NCBI GenBank assembly: GCA_027574665.1
Contig: CM050650.1
Span: 100,289,086-100,353,085 of the forward strand
Length of the DNA: 64,000 nt
Direction: 5' to 3'
Source of the DNA: Rhynochetos jubatus
Taxonomy: Eukaryota; Chordata; Aves; Eurypygiformes; Rhynochetidae
Both the position numbers and the translations under genes were made by a program. Position 1 is the stretch's first letter; every line of letters starts with the position of its first letter. Below are positions 14,601 through 25,000 of this stretch, piece after piece. The notes beneath the pieces are model-generated. The model saw nothing but the letters and a program-made list of their open reading frames with translations. It did no database searches and was not told where the DNA came from.

Positions 14601-16678
14601 AGAGAGAGATGCTGAAATGTCAAACCTGATACTTTTGATTTAAAGAGAACAGTAATCGCACCCCACTTCTCTCACTGATAAAGAAGATGAAACTGCTGCA
14701 GTCAGCTTGGAGGGAAGCCAAGGCAAACCCAGGCAGAACTGAAAATTCCTGTTAAGATGACTGAGTGCCAAACAACGGTTATTCGTTCTAATCAATTTGT
14801 TAATTTATTTCTAGAAAAACGGGACTAATTCCTTTCTAATCAAAACAAGGACCTATTCATTACAGTGTGTATGATGAACCACGACTAAGTAGGCACAGCT
14901 AGGATTTCTAATAGAGAAGGAAGACAGATTCGGTTGCTCACTTCCCCCAAAGAAGGCCATTCAGGCTCATTTCCCTGCAATGGACCCTTCCATCACTTTG
15001 TCCAGGTTGATTTCAAACACCACATTGATGGACCTTCTACTCCAAACTCTTTCATCCCTCCAGTGGTGCAGCCTCTGCTGACTCCACTCTACTTTCAGTT
15101 GTTCCAGCTGTTCTCCTCCTACCCGTACTCTCTACTTAACCTCTTCCCTTTGCTTTCCATGGGTTTAGTCAGGATAAATGTATCTGCTGAGGCCTCTTGT
15201 CACCACTGCTGCTGCTCAGGCTCAGGGTCACTTAGGACTTGGCTTTCCACAGTGCTCAGATTTTGTCTCTCCTCTCTCCAAAAGCAGGATTACAATAGTC
15301 ACAAGACTACTGTAAAACTATTTTTTCAGAAAAAAATGAAATACAAGGTATAACTTAGTTTCAACCTGTCCTAGCAATATTTCTGTCTAAATCGCTGATA
15401 ATGTTTAATGGGCCCTTCTCTGAACTCCAGCCTCATTGATCCCACTCTGATAACGAGGCCTCTGAAGCCCATCCTGAGCAAATATACCAGCAGCAACTTC
15501 ATCAGCGCTCGGTGCGGAGGTCAATGGCAATGTCCTTATTCCTGACAAACTTGCAGGTGCTCCAAGAGAACAGGGACTCAGTATCTCTGCAGCCCAGAAG
15601 GACATTGGTCAGCCCGTACCCTCGTTAAATGCCAAATGTTTAGTGCCAAAACATCTGACATCGCTTGCTTAGTTCTCCCGCATGAGTAATTCTGAAATGA
15701 CATTTCCCACGCTATGACCCTGCTCTTGTTCTCTGACTGATAACAGCATGAGCACTTGGGAGAGGCCAGGAGAGGAAGAACCCACAGCTCACAGTTGGGC
15801 AGGGACTCACGCTGGAGCTGGGCTGCCAAAGCCAGTCACACCCAGCTTCGTCCTTTCCCCCATCAGCAGCTGTGCCCCCCCGTCCAGCGCCAACTCCTCG
15901 ACACCCCAGGCGTACAGGGCCTCATTAAACCCGCACTGCCCAGCAAGAAGAGCAAGCTCCATGGTGGAGGGAGCCAGAGTGGGTGCAGGCAGGGCGGGAC
16001 ACAGCGCGCGTACCAGGCAGCGGCACATCCCTCTCTCACGTGCCATGCCGCTTGCTTGCCAGCTACCACCCACCTCTCTACCCGCACTCCCTACGCACCA
16101 CTCCATCCCTTTTTGCATCTGAAGTTGGAAACGGTTCTTTTTTTTTATTTATTTTTAAACTGCCAGATTGAGTCTTAATTATTTAAGCAACTTCCAGATT
16201 TAGAAAGCTGTTTTGGCTGTGAAAGTAACACTCGGTGCAATCATCTCTCATCAATAAACCATGGAAACAAATGTGTGCGCCCGTTGGGAAGCAACTTTAT
16301 TTAAAGCACGATGAAAAGTCAAGTTCAGATTTACAGATGTGTAAACACCTAAAGCCAGTCACATTGCAGCGAGCTCAGGACACTTTAGCTCAAGTGAGAA
16401 AAAACGGGACTTCCTCCTTCCTCCATTAATTTTGCTAGGAGCAAGATTGCTTGGCTCGCCTCAGATGAGAAGGAGTGTCTCACAAACATCCAAACCACAA
16501 ACTTGGGCAAAGGGCCTCCAAAAAGGCATACTCGCACAAGAGTTGTGCTGGCTGTTGGTTTTTTCTTTCCAAAGTGTTAAAACACACAGGCAAGGAGAGT
16601 TGTGAGTGCTCATACCGTACGGAAAACTGTCACAAAGCCTCAGATCACACACACACAAACCACACAGGGGTGTGGTCC
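11601..16678. other. Intergenic DNA, no gene seen
   Basis: This stretch between the antisense CR1 and the purine tract has no convincing coding exon, RNA gene or recognisable repeat. Open frames at 14,934-15,353 (139 codons) and about 15,750-16,180 (up to 140 codons) are low-complexity or overlap in several frames at once, which is typical of chance open frames in GC-richer DNA. Confidence 0.55.
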
Positions 16679-17013
16679 TTCAAAGAGAAAGGGAATTGGA
16701 GACTTGGGCAGGAAAAGGAAAAGGAAAAGGAGGAGAAGAAGAAGGAGGAGAACAACAAGAAGAAAAAAAAAGAAAAAAGAAGAAAAAGGAAAGAAGAAGA
16801 AAATGAAAAAAGAAGAAAAAGAAGAAAAGGAAAGAAGAAGAAAAAAGAAGCAGGAAAAAAGAAGAAAAAAGAAGAAAAGGAAAAAAGAAAAAGACAAAGA
16901 CAAAGACAAAGAAACAGAAAAAGAAAAAGAAAAAGAAAAAGAAAAAGAAAAAGAAAAAGAAAAAGAAAAAGAAAAAGAAAAAGAAAAAGAAAAAGAAAAA
17001 GAAAAACAGAAAA
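16679..17013. repeat. Purine tract ending in an (AAAAAG)n microsatellite
   Basis: About 335 bp of the + strand are almost only A and G, with a few C and T. The first part is an irregular mix of GAAG, AAAAG and GGAG motifs. From about 16,918 to 17,006 it becomes a clean hexamer array, AAAAAG, about 15 units. Open frames of 122-182 codons on both strands are products of this composition (Lys/Glu/Arg on +, Phe/Leu/Ser on -) and are not genes. The tract lies about 1 kb upstream of the ELOVL5 CpG island. Confidence 0.97.
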
Positions 17014-17949
17014 AGCCAACTGAACCCAAAAAGAATTCTTACTAACATCTTACTCTAATAAAGAAATAAGACGAAACAAAAATCTATGACACAGCCTCCA
17101 CGTCTACTTTGGAGAGAGCTTTCCCTTGTCCCAGTAAGGGTTCAGGGAAGATTGCTCCTGAACCCAGCGGGCAAACACGCTGCGTTATGGCATTGCCTGT
17201 TGACAGCCCCGTGTCCCCTCTGGGGACTGTTTGCACCCTGAGCTTCGACCGGGTTAGGTGAGGCTGCAACACGCTGCTCCAGCTCAGTGACCGTGGACAT
17301 GGGACCAGCTTATTACCCAGGAGAAGCATCCGGACGTTGGGTTGGCACGGTTAGCCTTGATGGCTTCACGTGTACGGCTGCCTTCCGCAGCCACGGAGGA
17401 AGCTGCAGGAAACCTTTATTTTTCAAAGCAAAGCTGCTCTTTATTTATGTAACATTTTCATTTAATTAGCAAAGAGATGGAAAAAACTCTTGGGGGGGGG
17501 GGGGGGGGGGGGGGAGGAATTAAAAGGTCATTTTCCAGCACGAGGGAGTACATGAGAGGGAAAGAAACAAACTGCTTTCTTCCCGCTGGCCACGCTAGCG
17601 CCAAGGCTCCCTCGCTACGCACCCCTTAGGACCCCGCGGTGGTAATGGACCATCTGGAACGCACAGAGGGGACTTTCCTTCTCCTGCTGAGCATCCCGGC
17701 CCTTGGAGAGGAACCAAAGAGGATGCTGTGGGGTCCCTTCCTCGGATATCTGACACCGCGGGGACGGGCTCAGTGTATGCATCTGTATTGCACAACAAAA
17801 GCAGGGCTTTTATTATATGACCGAGTTAAAATCCTACATATTTACTGCACCCAGAGCTTATTCAAAAACGCTGTAATGTTGCAAAGGCCATTACTCAAAA
17901 AAAAAAAAAAACCAAAACACCGGGAAGAGCTCAACTGCGTTTCCCTGCG
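17014..17949. other. Flank between the purine tract and the CpG island
   Basis: Apart from the G23 run, this flank shows no gene or recognisable element. An A-run lies at about 17,899-17,912. GC content begins to rise near 17,580, leading into the CpG island. Confidence 0.5.
17492..17514 (+). repeat. Homopolymer run of 23 G
   Basis: An uninterrupted run of 23 G, preceded by a T and followed by AGG. Runs of this length are hard to sequence and assemble, so the true count is uncertain. It could fold as a G-quadruplex on this strand. Confidence 0.97.
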
Positions 17950-18003
17950 ACCTTTAATTTAGGCCCGCAGCTCGTCCCGTGAGGAGAGCCTGTAATTGCG
18001 TGA

Positions 18004-18008
18004 CCAAT
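18004..18008 (+). promoter_or_regulatory. ELOVL5: CCAAT box (possible NF-Y site)
   Basis: CCAAT in the context TGACCAATCC at the upstream edge of the CpG island, a match to the NF-Y core. An inverted copy (ATTGG) lies about 190 bp further in. NF-Y is a usual partner of SREBP at lipid gene promoters. Binding here is inferred from sequence only. Confidence 0.45.
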
Positions 18009-18192
18009 CCCATCCTGTTTTTCACCGGGGCCTCCTGCGTCCACGGCCCGGGCTGGAAAGCCCGCGCTCGGCCGAGAGCCGCCCGGTACCGCCACCCGTC
18101 TCCCCGCGCCGGACGCGGGGCTCGAACCTGTTGGATTCGGCCCACCGCCCCCTCCCTGGGGCCGGCGCTGCCCGACCTTCTCCAGCCGCCGG

Positions 18193-18197
18193 ATTGG
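18193..18197 (-). promoter_or_regulatory. ELOVL5: Inverted CCAAT box (ATTGG)
   Basis: ATTGG within GGATTGGCCC is an NF-Y core on the minus strand. It lies 13 bp before a full CRE palindrome and about 200 bp before the presumed exon 1 donor, a typical proximal-promoter distance. Confidence 0.5.
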
Positions 18198-18210
18198 CCC
18201 TCGGCGGCCG

Positions 18211-18218
18211 TGACGTCA
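18211..18218 (+). promoter_or_regulatory. ELOVL5: Full CRE palindrome TGACGTCA
   Basis: A perfect 8-bp CREB/ATF palindrome inside the CpG island, close to the inverted CCAAT box. A related site, TAACGTCA, follows at 18,264-18,271. CRE sites near CpG-island start sites are often occupied by CREB/ATF proteins. The function at this gene is inferred. Confidence 0.55.
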
Positions 18219-18263
18219 TAGCGCCCCCTTCCTCCCGCCGCCCGTTAGCCCCCCGCACCACTC

Positions 18264-18271
18264 TAACGTCA
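18264..18271 (+). promoter_or_regulatory. ELOVL5: CRE-like site TAACGTCA
   Basis: One mismatch from the CRE palindrome, keeping the CGTCA half-site. It lies 53 bp after the perfect copy, about five helical turns, so both would face the same side of the DNA. Confidence 0.4.
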
Positions 18272-18289
18272 CAGTCAGCCCACGGCCGG

Positions 18290-18415
18290 CTGGGGAGGGC
18301 GGGGCACCCCCCGCCCCGCGCCCGCCCCCCGGCCCCGCCCCCGCCGCTCCGCAGCGTGACAGAGCCGGCCGGTGCCCTCCCGCCCGCTGCCCCCCGCCGC
18401 CGCCGCCGCCGCCAG
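18290..18415 (+). other. ELOVL5: ELOVL5 exon 1 (noncoding, 5' end approximate)
   Basis: The 3' border is the donor CAG|GTAGGG after 18,415, the best donor I see in the island. ELOVL5 in vertebrates starts translation in exon 2, so a noncoding first exon in the CpG island is expected. The last bases are a GCC repeat (about 18,396-18,413) touching the donor. The start of transcription cannot be read from sequence, so the left border is a guess. Confidence 0.5.
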
Positions 18416-19001
18416 GTAGGGCCGCGTCCCCCGGCCGGGAGGGCAGCGCCGGTGCTCCCCGCACGGCGGCGGGACGTGTCGCGGCCGCCCGGGCCCGGAG
18501 GAGGAAGGGAAGGGCGGGCGGGTACCGGATAGGGACCGCGGCGGGCGGGGGGTGCCGCTCCGCGGAGCGCGCAACAAGTGCGGCGGCGGGGAGGAAGGCG
18601 GGCTCGGCGGCGAGCGGCGGGGCCGGAGGAGGGAAGGAGGGAGGGAGGGAGGGAGGGGACGGGGCGGCGGAAGGGCCGGGGTTTTTCGCCCGGGAGCGTT
18701 TGTGCCCGGTGCCGTTCAGTCAAAAGCATGATGCAATCTCGCATTGCCATGGCTACTGCATCCCCGGGCCGCGGTGGCGGCGGCTCCTTCCGCCGTGGCG
18801 GGGCACGGGGTCGGGAGAAAGAATACGGGCGGGGGCGGGGGGGGGGACACCCACCCCCCCCGCCTGCGTGTAACGGCGAGGAAACGGCCCTCGGCCCGAC
18901 GCTGCCTCCCCCGGGGAACTCGGGCAGGGCCGAGCGACTCTCCGGCTCCGAACACAAAAGCCCTGACCCGCTTTTTACACCCCCAACACCCCTCACCCCG
19001 G

Positions 19002-19039
19002 GGTGTGCGCGTGCATCGCGGGTGTGCGCGTGCATCGCG
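19002..19039 (+). repeat. Perfect 19-bp tandem duplication
   Basis: Two identical 19-bp units, beginning GGTGTGCGCG and ending CATCGCG, lie head to tail at 19,002-19,020 and 19,021-19,039, just downstream of the CpG island in intron 1. Two perfect copies suggest a recent duplication. Confidence 0.9.
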
Positions 19040-22000
19040 CGAGCGGGATGGCCACGCTGCTGGGCTCGCGGTGATGCTGAGCCGGGCGTGCGGGGCTGCC
19101 GGGCGTGGGCAGCGTCCGGGAGAGGGGCTGGCTGTCAGCTCCTCTTCATCCCCGAGCCCGTGGTCCTGCTCACCGCGATAGTGGCTTAGAAACGGGAATT
19201 CCCGGGTCTGTCCGTGGGACGGGGCGGACGCCCCGTTAAACTGGTGCCTCGGAGACGGGCAGCGCTTCTAAAAGGTGCCTTGAGGAGTGTATTAGGAAGT
19301 AAGTAGAAACGGAAGGGCGTGCGGTAGAAATGTGTCAGTGTGTCAGAAGCAAGGGACTGTCTTAAAAACTTTATGACTTTGCTTTTATCTCCTCCATCTC
19401 CTGGAAACCCCCGGGCATCAGCGGCGTTAGAGGTTGGCAGCGCTGGGGTTGTGCGGGGTATCGTCTTGGGCAATTTAAGCGTTTTCTCCTTCCCTGCCTG
19501 CGCTGCTTTTCAGCCCTCCTTCCCCCTGCCCCGCTTCCCAGGGATGCAACCGCAAAGGATGCGACCTCCGGAGAGCTTTCCGGCACCGACAAAAGGCCAG
19601 TTCTGCAGACCTGGGCAGGAATAGAAGCACCTCGGCGTGCTCAGCAAGAAGGGCTCCTGGCAGATGGCAAGAGGCGTTTTGTGTTCTCGGTGCTTTGGGA
19701 GATCTCTGGTGCCGTGGGGTTCGGGACCACGGCACAAAACACGAGCATAAGCGCTCAGCTGGCTGCTAGAGATGGCGAGGGAAAACAAGGCAGGAGCATG
19801 GCTGCAGTCAGGATGCTTCCGATGAGGAAGTCTCCGAAACCTCTCTGTGTAAGTGGAAACACACCCTGCAGCTGAAACCAGAGGAGGGCAAGCGCGCGGG
19901 CGTCTCTGGCAGCGGCACGGCCTTTCGCCGGAGTTTTGGGCCAGGTTGCTTCCAGGGCGAGGTTATCTCTGCCAGAGCAGCTCTCGGCCAGGACGTGGCT
20001 CAGCGGGCCTGCCGAAAGCGGTCAGCTGAAATTACCGCCACTGGCCACGTCTGGATGGAGGGTTTTGCGGCTGTAAAGTTTTTGTAGATGCAAGCTAACG
20101 GTGTTGCTGCATCGGCGTGAAGCTGCTGGCGTAGAGGATGTATTTATTTTTAATATGAACTTGCGAATAAGGCTAAAGAGTTTTGCGGTATAACTCTGAT
20201 GTTTCACTCTAAGCCCTCCTGGTCCTTCGGCGCAGTCGCAGCCTGAGATTTTTCTCTGCTGTTACAAAACTCCACAGCCTGAGATAAATACTAGTGTACC
20301 CTCACCCCTGCTACCAGAACCTGAAGCTGCGTCCGGGAGAGTACGCCTGTGGCACGCGTGATGTCCTGATGCTGTTTAGCGATGAAGGCTGGAGGTTTTT
20401 TTAATAGTATTCATGTATTTGAGGTGCTGTAGACGTATTCTGTGTTCAGAGCAGCGAGTCGCCAAGGTGTGTACTCTGCCCACCCGTGGGGAGCTGTACT
20501 TGCAGGCACAGTGTGAGGATTTCACCTGAAAGCTGGTGGTGCCCGGAGACGGCTGGGGTCAGCCAGCTGGGGTCAGCCGGCTGGGGATCCCTCTCCAGCT
20601 TTACATGAACTGGGGGGCAAATGAAAGGGACCACTGCGCTGAGTTTGCCCTCGAAGACGCTGTTGCCAGCTGATGTGGGTCAAGGACGTTAAAAGGCGTG
20701 CCAGAATTCTGCTGGATGTTACTGAATTTTTTACGAGGTACGCGTTACATATTAATGCGTGCTGGAAGCCCTTCTGTTTTCTATTCATAAGAAAAGTGAA
20801 TTTATCGTGAATGATCTAACTTAAGTCTGCTGTAGTTTACCATTCAGCTGCAAGCAGAGAGAGAGCAGCAGGGAAATAAATATGCCACGGAGCTTTGTCT
20901 TGCAAGCTGGGGAAGAGTCTGGCTGTTGGTCTGTTTGCCTCACTGTGCTTTTTAAAAAGCAGTTTACTTTGTGTGGTTCAGTATCTTTTACATACCAGCA
21001 GCTGATCAAAGGAAGTATATTTGACTAAAGCTCATACATATTTGGTACATAAATACAGCATCATTAAGGATACTTGGTTTGTCTGAACAGTCTCTAGGTA
21101 TAGTTATTGCAGTATTTTTAGTAAGTTGATGTTGTCTTTACGTTTCTCAGCAAGAATTCCTCTTGTTGCATTCCTTGCCTTTAGTACAGCCAGAGCTGAA
21201 AGAAAATATTTTGAATTCTCTGGTCTAATCTCTTCTTCCCTTGCTGACCTTCATTTTGTCTTGTTTACAAGAGGAATTAACTTGGAAAAGATACAGTGAA
21301 TGGAACATAAACGGTTTAAATTGGAAATGATACTGTAAATGTGTCGGGCCTCTGGGCAGCACCTTTAATTGCTCGTTCTTTTGTGAGTTGCTGGGTTCAG
21401 ATTTTTAGAAATATGTTGGAAGATTCAGGTTTTTGGAATGATGGTGGAACTGACTGTATTTTAGGACTGCAGGTTGACCTGGTGCTCAGGTCACGCAGCC
21501 GCAGGTGGAAAGTCCAGTGCTGAGAGCAATCCAGAGCTGCCTCTTGGGAAGCATATTCCTTGTAAATGATGTTCAGTTGGTAATTGGTTAAACGCTCTTA
21601 AGTACTGAGCTGACCTCATTCCTTTACCTTCCTCATTTTTTTGGAGCAGCAAACATTGCAACATCAAAAGCTTCTGTTTCTGCTGAGCTCAGACAAAAAA
21701 ACCACCAGTGCAGAGCAAGGTGGAGGTGCTTACAAGGTTAAAAACTCATCCTCTGCCTGTTTTCTAGTGGTCTCAGCAGTCCTCGCTCCGTGGCGGACGA
21801 AGCCAGTCTCCTGATTAATACCATCTGCATCCCACCCGAGATAAATCTTGGGGAGAGAAACAGCAGTTGCATACGGTCCCATGTTGAAAGTGTGTCGTGT
21901 CCTCTGTCCCTCTTGGATCTTGTGCTAAAAGGATGTGGCCCACAATGAGTGCTCACCCTTGCTCCTGCCTGCCGCTGCCCAACAGGCAGGGCAGGAGCAG

Positions 22001-25000
22001 TGCAAGGTGCGAGGGTGGGCTCGGTGGCATTTCAGGTGTCACCTTGCCGCCGGCACAGGAGATGGCTTAGGCAGTGCTTTGCTTGCTTCCTGGGGTTCCT
22101 GCTGTGGTGGCAAGTAGCCAGAGCTCCTGTGCCATGCACAGAGTCATCTCCTGGGACAGGATGTGCTGGAGAGGCTTCTTCAGTCTGGGAAAGCCTTTTG
22201 GAGCAAATGGGCTTTTGGTGGTGTGGTTTTTAAAATTCCAGCCATTGAGGGTTGGTTCTGTGCCTTTGAACAGAGGCGAAGATGCTCTTTCACTGCTGAG
22301 GAGCAGAGCCACAAGTACCTCTACCTTTCTTGGCAGGTTTTTTCACTCCCGTGAGTGGCAAGCGGTCTTGAGATGGGTCACAAGCAAACTGTTGCCTCTT
22401 CAAACCTACTAAAGCTCCACTTAGATTTAGCAGCTTTTCATATAGGTCATGAAGGCATGTATAGGTGATGGTGCTGTTTGCTATAACCTCCCCTGCATAA
22501 CTGAACACCTTACTCAGTTTGCCCTCTTAATCCTCTTTCCTTACCTTCTTTCTTTGCTGTGCCTGAAATTAGTTTCTTGGTGGTGAGACCTATAAAACTG
22601 TTTAAACACAGGAATACTTAGGGGGCTGTTGGCCTCAGCTCTGTGCAGTAATGTTTTTGTTTTCCTGTTTTTACAACATACAAAATTATGTTCTTCTAGG
22701 ATGCAACACAGGCTTTTGAAAGCTGTTTGAATGTATAACAGACTTAAGAAATTGATGCCCAGTGCGTGCCTGTTGGAGCACACTCCTCTGTGCATCCAGA
22801 CACCTCACAAAACTGACAGTAATCCTTGCAATCTGTAGCTGTTTTGTCATATGCAGTATAGTCGCTAATTTGTTTTGTGATTCTTAAATGTGTTAAAAAT
22901 GGAAGATTTCTGCCACCCAAGCCATTTGTGTGTGCTAGCATTGGAAACACTTTTTTCCCCTTAGATGGAAAAATCACACACAGGGACAAATCAAAAGGAT
23001 AATCAATGAATTACATAGAAGTTAAATCTGTTTAAAAACTTACTTCCATTTCAAATTGTTTTTCTCTGGTCTTTCCTAAGGCTATTTAAATTTGGTATTG
23101 CAGCAGTACGGTTAGGAGGGCATCGCTTGGGCTGGCATCCCTGGAGTCCCTAAGTGCTGAGTGGTAAAAGTGATTTATATCTGGGTTCCTGAGGGCACTG
23201 GAGCCTGTTCCTTGCGTCTGAGAGAACAGCAGTTATATCTCTATTTGGAAAAGGTATTGCAAACAGTGACCTGGATTGATTTTTTTTTTTTTTTTGATTG
23301 ACAAATCAAATAAATGCTGCCTCCAGTCTTACTGTGGAGATAACTCATAGAGTTGCTGTGGACTGTGCACACAGTGGCTTTCCCTAGATCTATTTAATGA
23401 AATTAATTTCCTAAAATGGAATACCTTGGTTTCTCTATTTGTGTTTTGGCATTTAGGACACATTGTCTTACAGGGTAAATAAGAGCACAAGAGCAAACTT
23501 GTCCAAAGTATGTGGTCGGTAAATACTTTCCTGCTGTGTTCAGTGCATTGGGGAATTACTTAATTTCCTCGATGAAATGGTTGACTCATACACAAAACAT
23601 CAAGAATTTCTGAAGCACAATGGCAGTCCAATAAATTCCCTTACCAGGTGTAGAGATCTAATTGTAATTGTCACTTTTCCAAGAGCAAATAAATCGTGCT
23701 TTCTGCATCTTTCCCTGCAGTGGAGGCAGCACCTGGGCATCCTTGGGCACAGATGTCCCTGAGCACTGGCAGACAACAACGGTTGGGCTTGATGATCTTA
23801 AAGGTCTATTCTACGCTACTTATGCTGAACTCAGTGCTGCGGATTGAGAGTTGGTCTCAGCATCCCATTGCATCTGGGTATTTTGCATGCCCTTATTAAA
23901 GTATTATTAGCTGTACAGGTTGTGCTTCGTTAATGATAGCTGTGTTGATGACCAACTGAGCAGATGGAAATATAAGAACCTTTCGTGAACTTGTTTTTAT
24001 GCTAATGTTGTCTGGATTTAATTGACCTCCATGTCAGAGCTTCATACCGAACATTTGCCTGCCAAGTGAGAGGCTTTGGGCAATGACTAAATATGCTGAG
24101 TTGCATAGCATTTACAGAAGACAAAACTAGCTTGTGCAAAGCTACAACGAACGTGGAATAAACTTTTTTCCCCGCATTTTCAAAGCCTGCCCTGCTCTTT
24201 GATCCCAGCATAACCCTGCCCTTTGAGAGTGGGTCAGCGATTCGGACAAAGTGACTATTCCTCTTCTGTTATCGCTTGGAAGTGCTTCTCTCCCTCTGTG
24301 ACCTTGAGAAAACTGTGTCTCTTTTTGCCGGCTGACTTTGCTGTCACTGGAAGGTAATTACTTTCTTCCTGTGCACAAGTTCAGGCTCCCTGCCATAAAA
24401 CGTGGACTTGATTTCAAAAAGGATGTAGTTGTGACTTCAGGTAACACCCCAGCTTTTAAGGCATATCCGTGCTGATGGACATTTCTGTTGGTGTCTCAGT
24501 GTTAGATGACAAGTGACGAGTATTAATTTGCAGAATAATAGGCTTTACCTTGTTAAACTGAATACACCTCAAAGTATCTTACAGTTTTAGGTCATATGTT
24601 GAGCTAATTAATCCATAAACATGCAAGTTGGCATAGCTGCCTCTTTTGCTGTTTTTTACTCTTCCTCCCACGCCCCCTTTATGCTGTTGCAAACTTGATG
24701 TGAAGCAGGATTTAAGGCAGTGTTTCTGCTGTGCCCTTGTTGGCTAAGGAGCTCCTAGCAAATGCTAGTTATGGGAAAATGCCTTCTTCCCTTAAATGCC
24801 ATACGGTTGTGGGTCAGGAGCAGACCACAGCCTGGTGCAGGAGCTCCTCTGCCTTGCTGGGTTAAACCCATGACATCCCTATCGATCTGAATAGAAGTCT
24901 TGAAGATCAAATCAGGTCTTGAAGCTCTTGGGAATGAGGAAAAGAAACCTACTTGTACATTTGTCACCACTTTATCAATTGTCAGCATAGGGGTCCAACC

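Larger units (their letters stand above)
17950..18960 (+). promoter_or_regulatory. ELOVL5: CpG island promoter of ELOVL5
   Basis: About 1 kb is extremely GC- and CpG-rich and contrasts sharply with both flanks. It contains CCAAT boxes, two CRE-like sites, GC boxes and a GGGA repeat (about 18,631-18,658), and no obvious TATA box, which fits a broad housekeeping-type promoter. It lies 21 kb upstream of the first ELOVL5 coding exon, as expected for this gene's long first intron. Mammalian ELOVL5 is induced by SREBP-1c and LXR. I did not see an unambiguous sterol response element. Long open frames here, such as 337 codons on the minus strand, are composition artefacts. Confidence 0.85.

Noticed and set aside
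16475-17048. Open frames of 122-182 codons rich in Lys/Glu/Arg or Phe/Leu
   Set aside because: They are translations of the purine tract and the AAAAAG array.
1-17950. Exons of GCLC, expected upstream by human synteny
   Set aside because: I searched for a colinear exon series and found none. GCLC, if present, lies outside the window.
18022-19035. 337-codon open frame on the minus strand across the CpG island
   Set aside because: Rich in Arg, Gly, Pro and Ala with several overlapping frames open on both strands, as GC-rich DNA without stops produces. No domain, and it overlaps the presumed ELOVL5 promoter.
24290-24330. MIR-like core GTGACCTTGAG
   Set aside because: Only about 11 bases agree and the flanks do not follow the MIR order.
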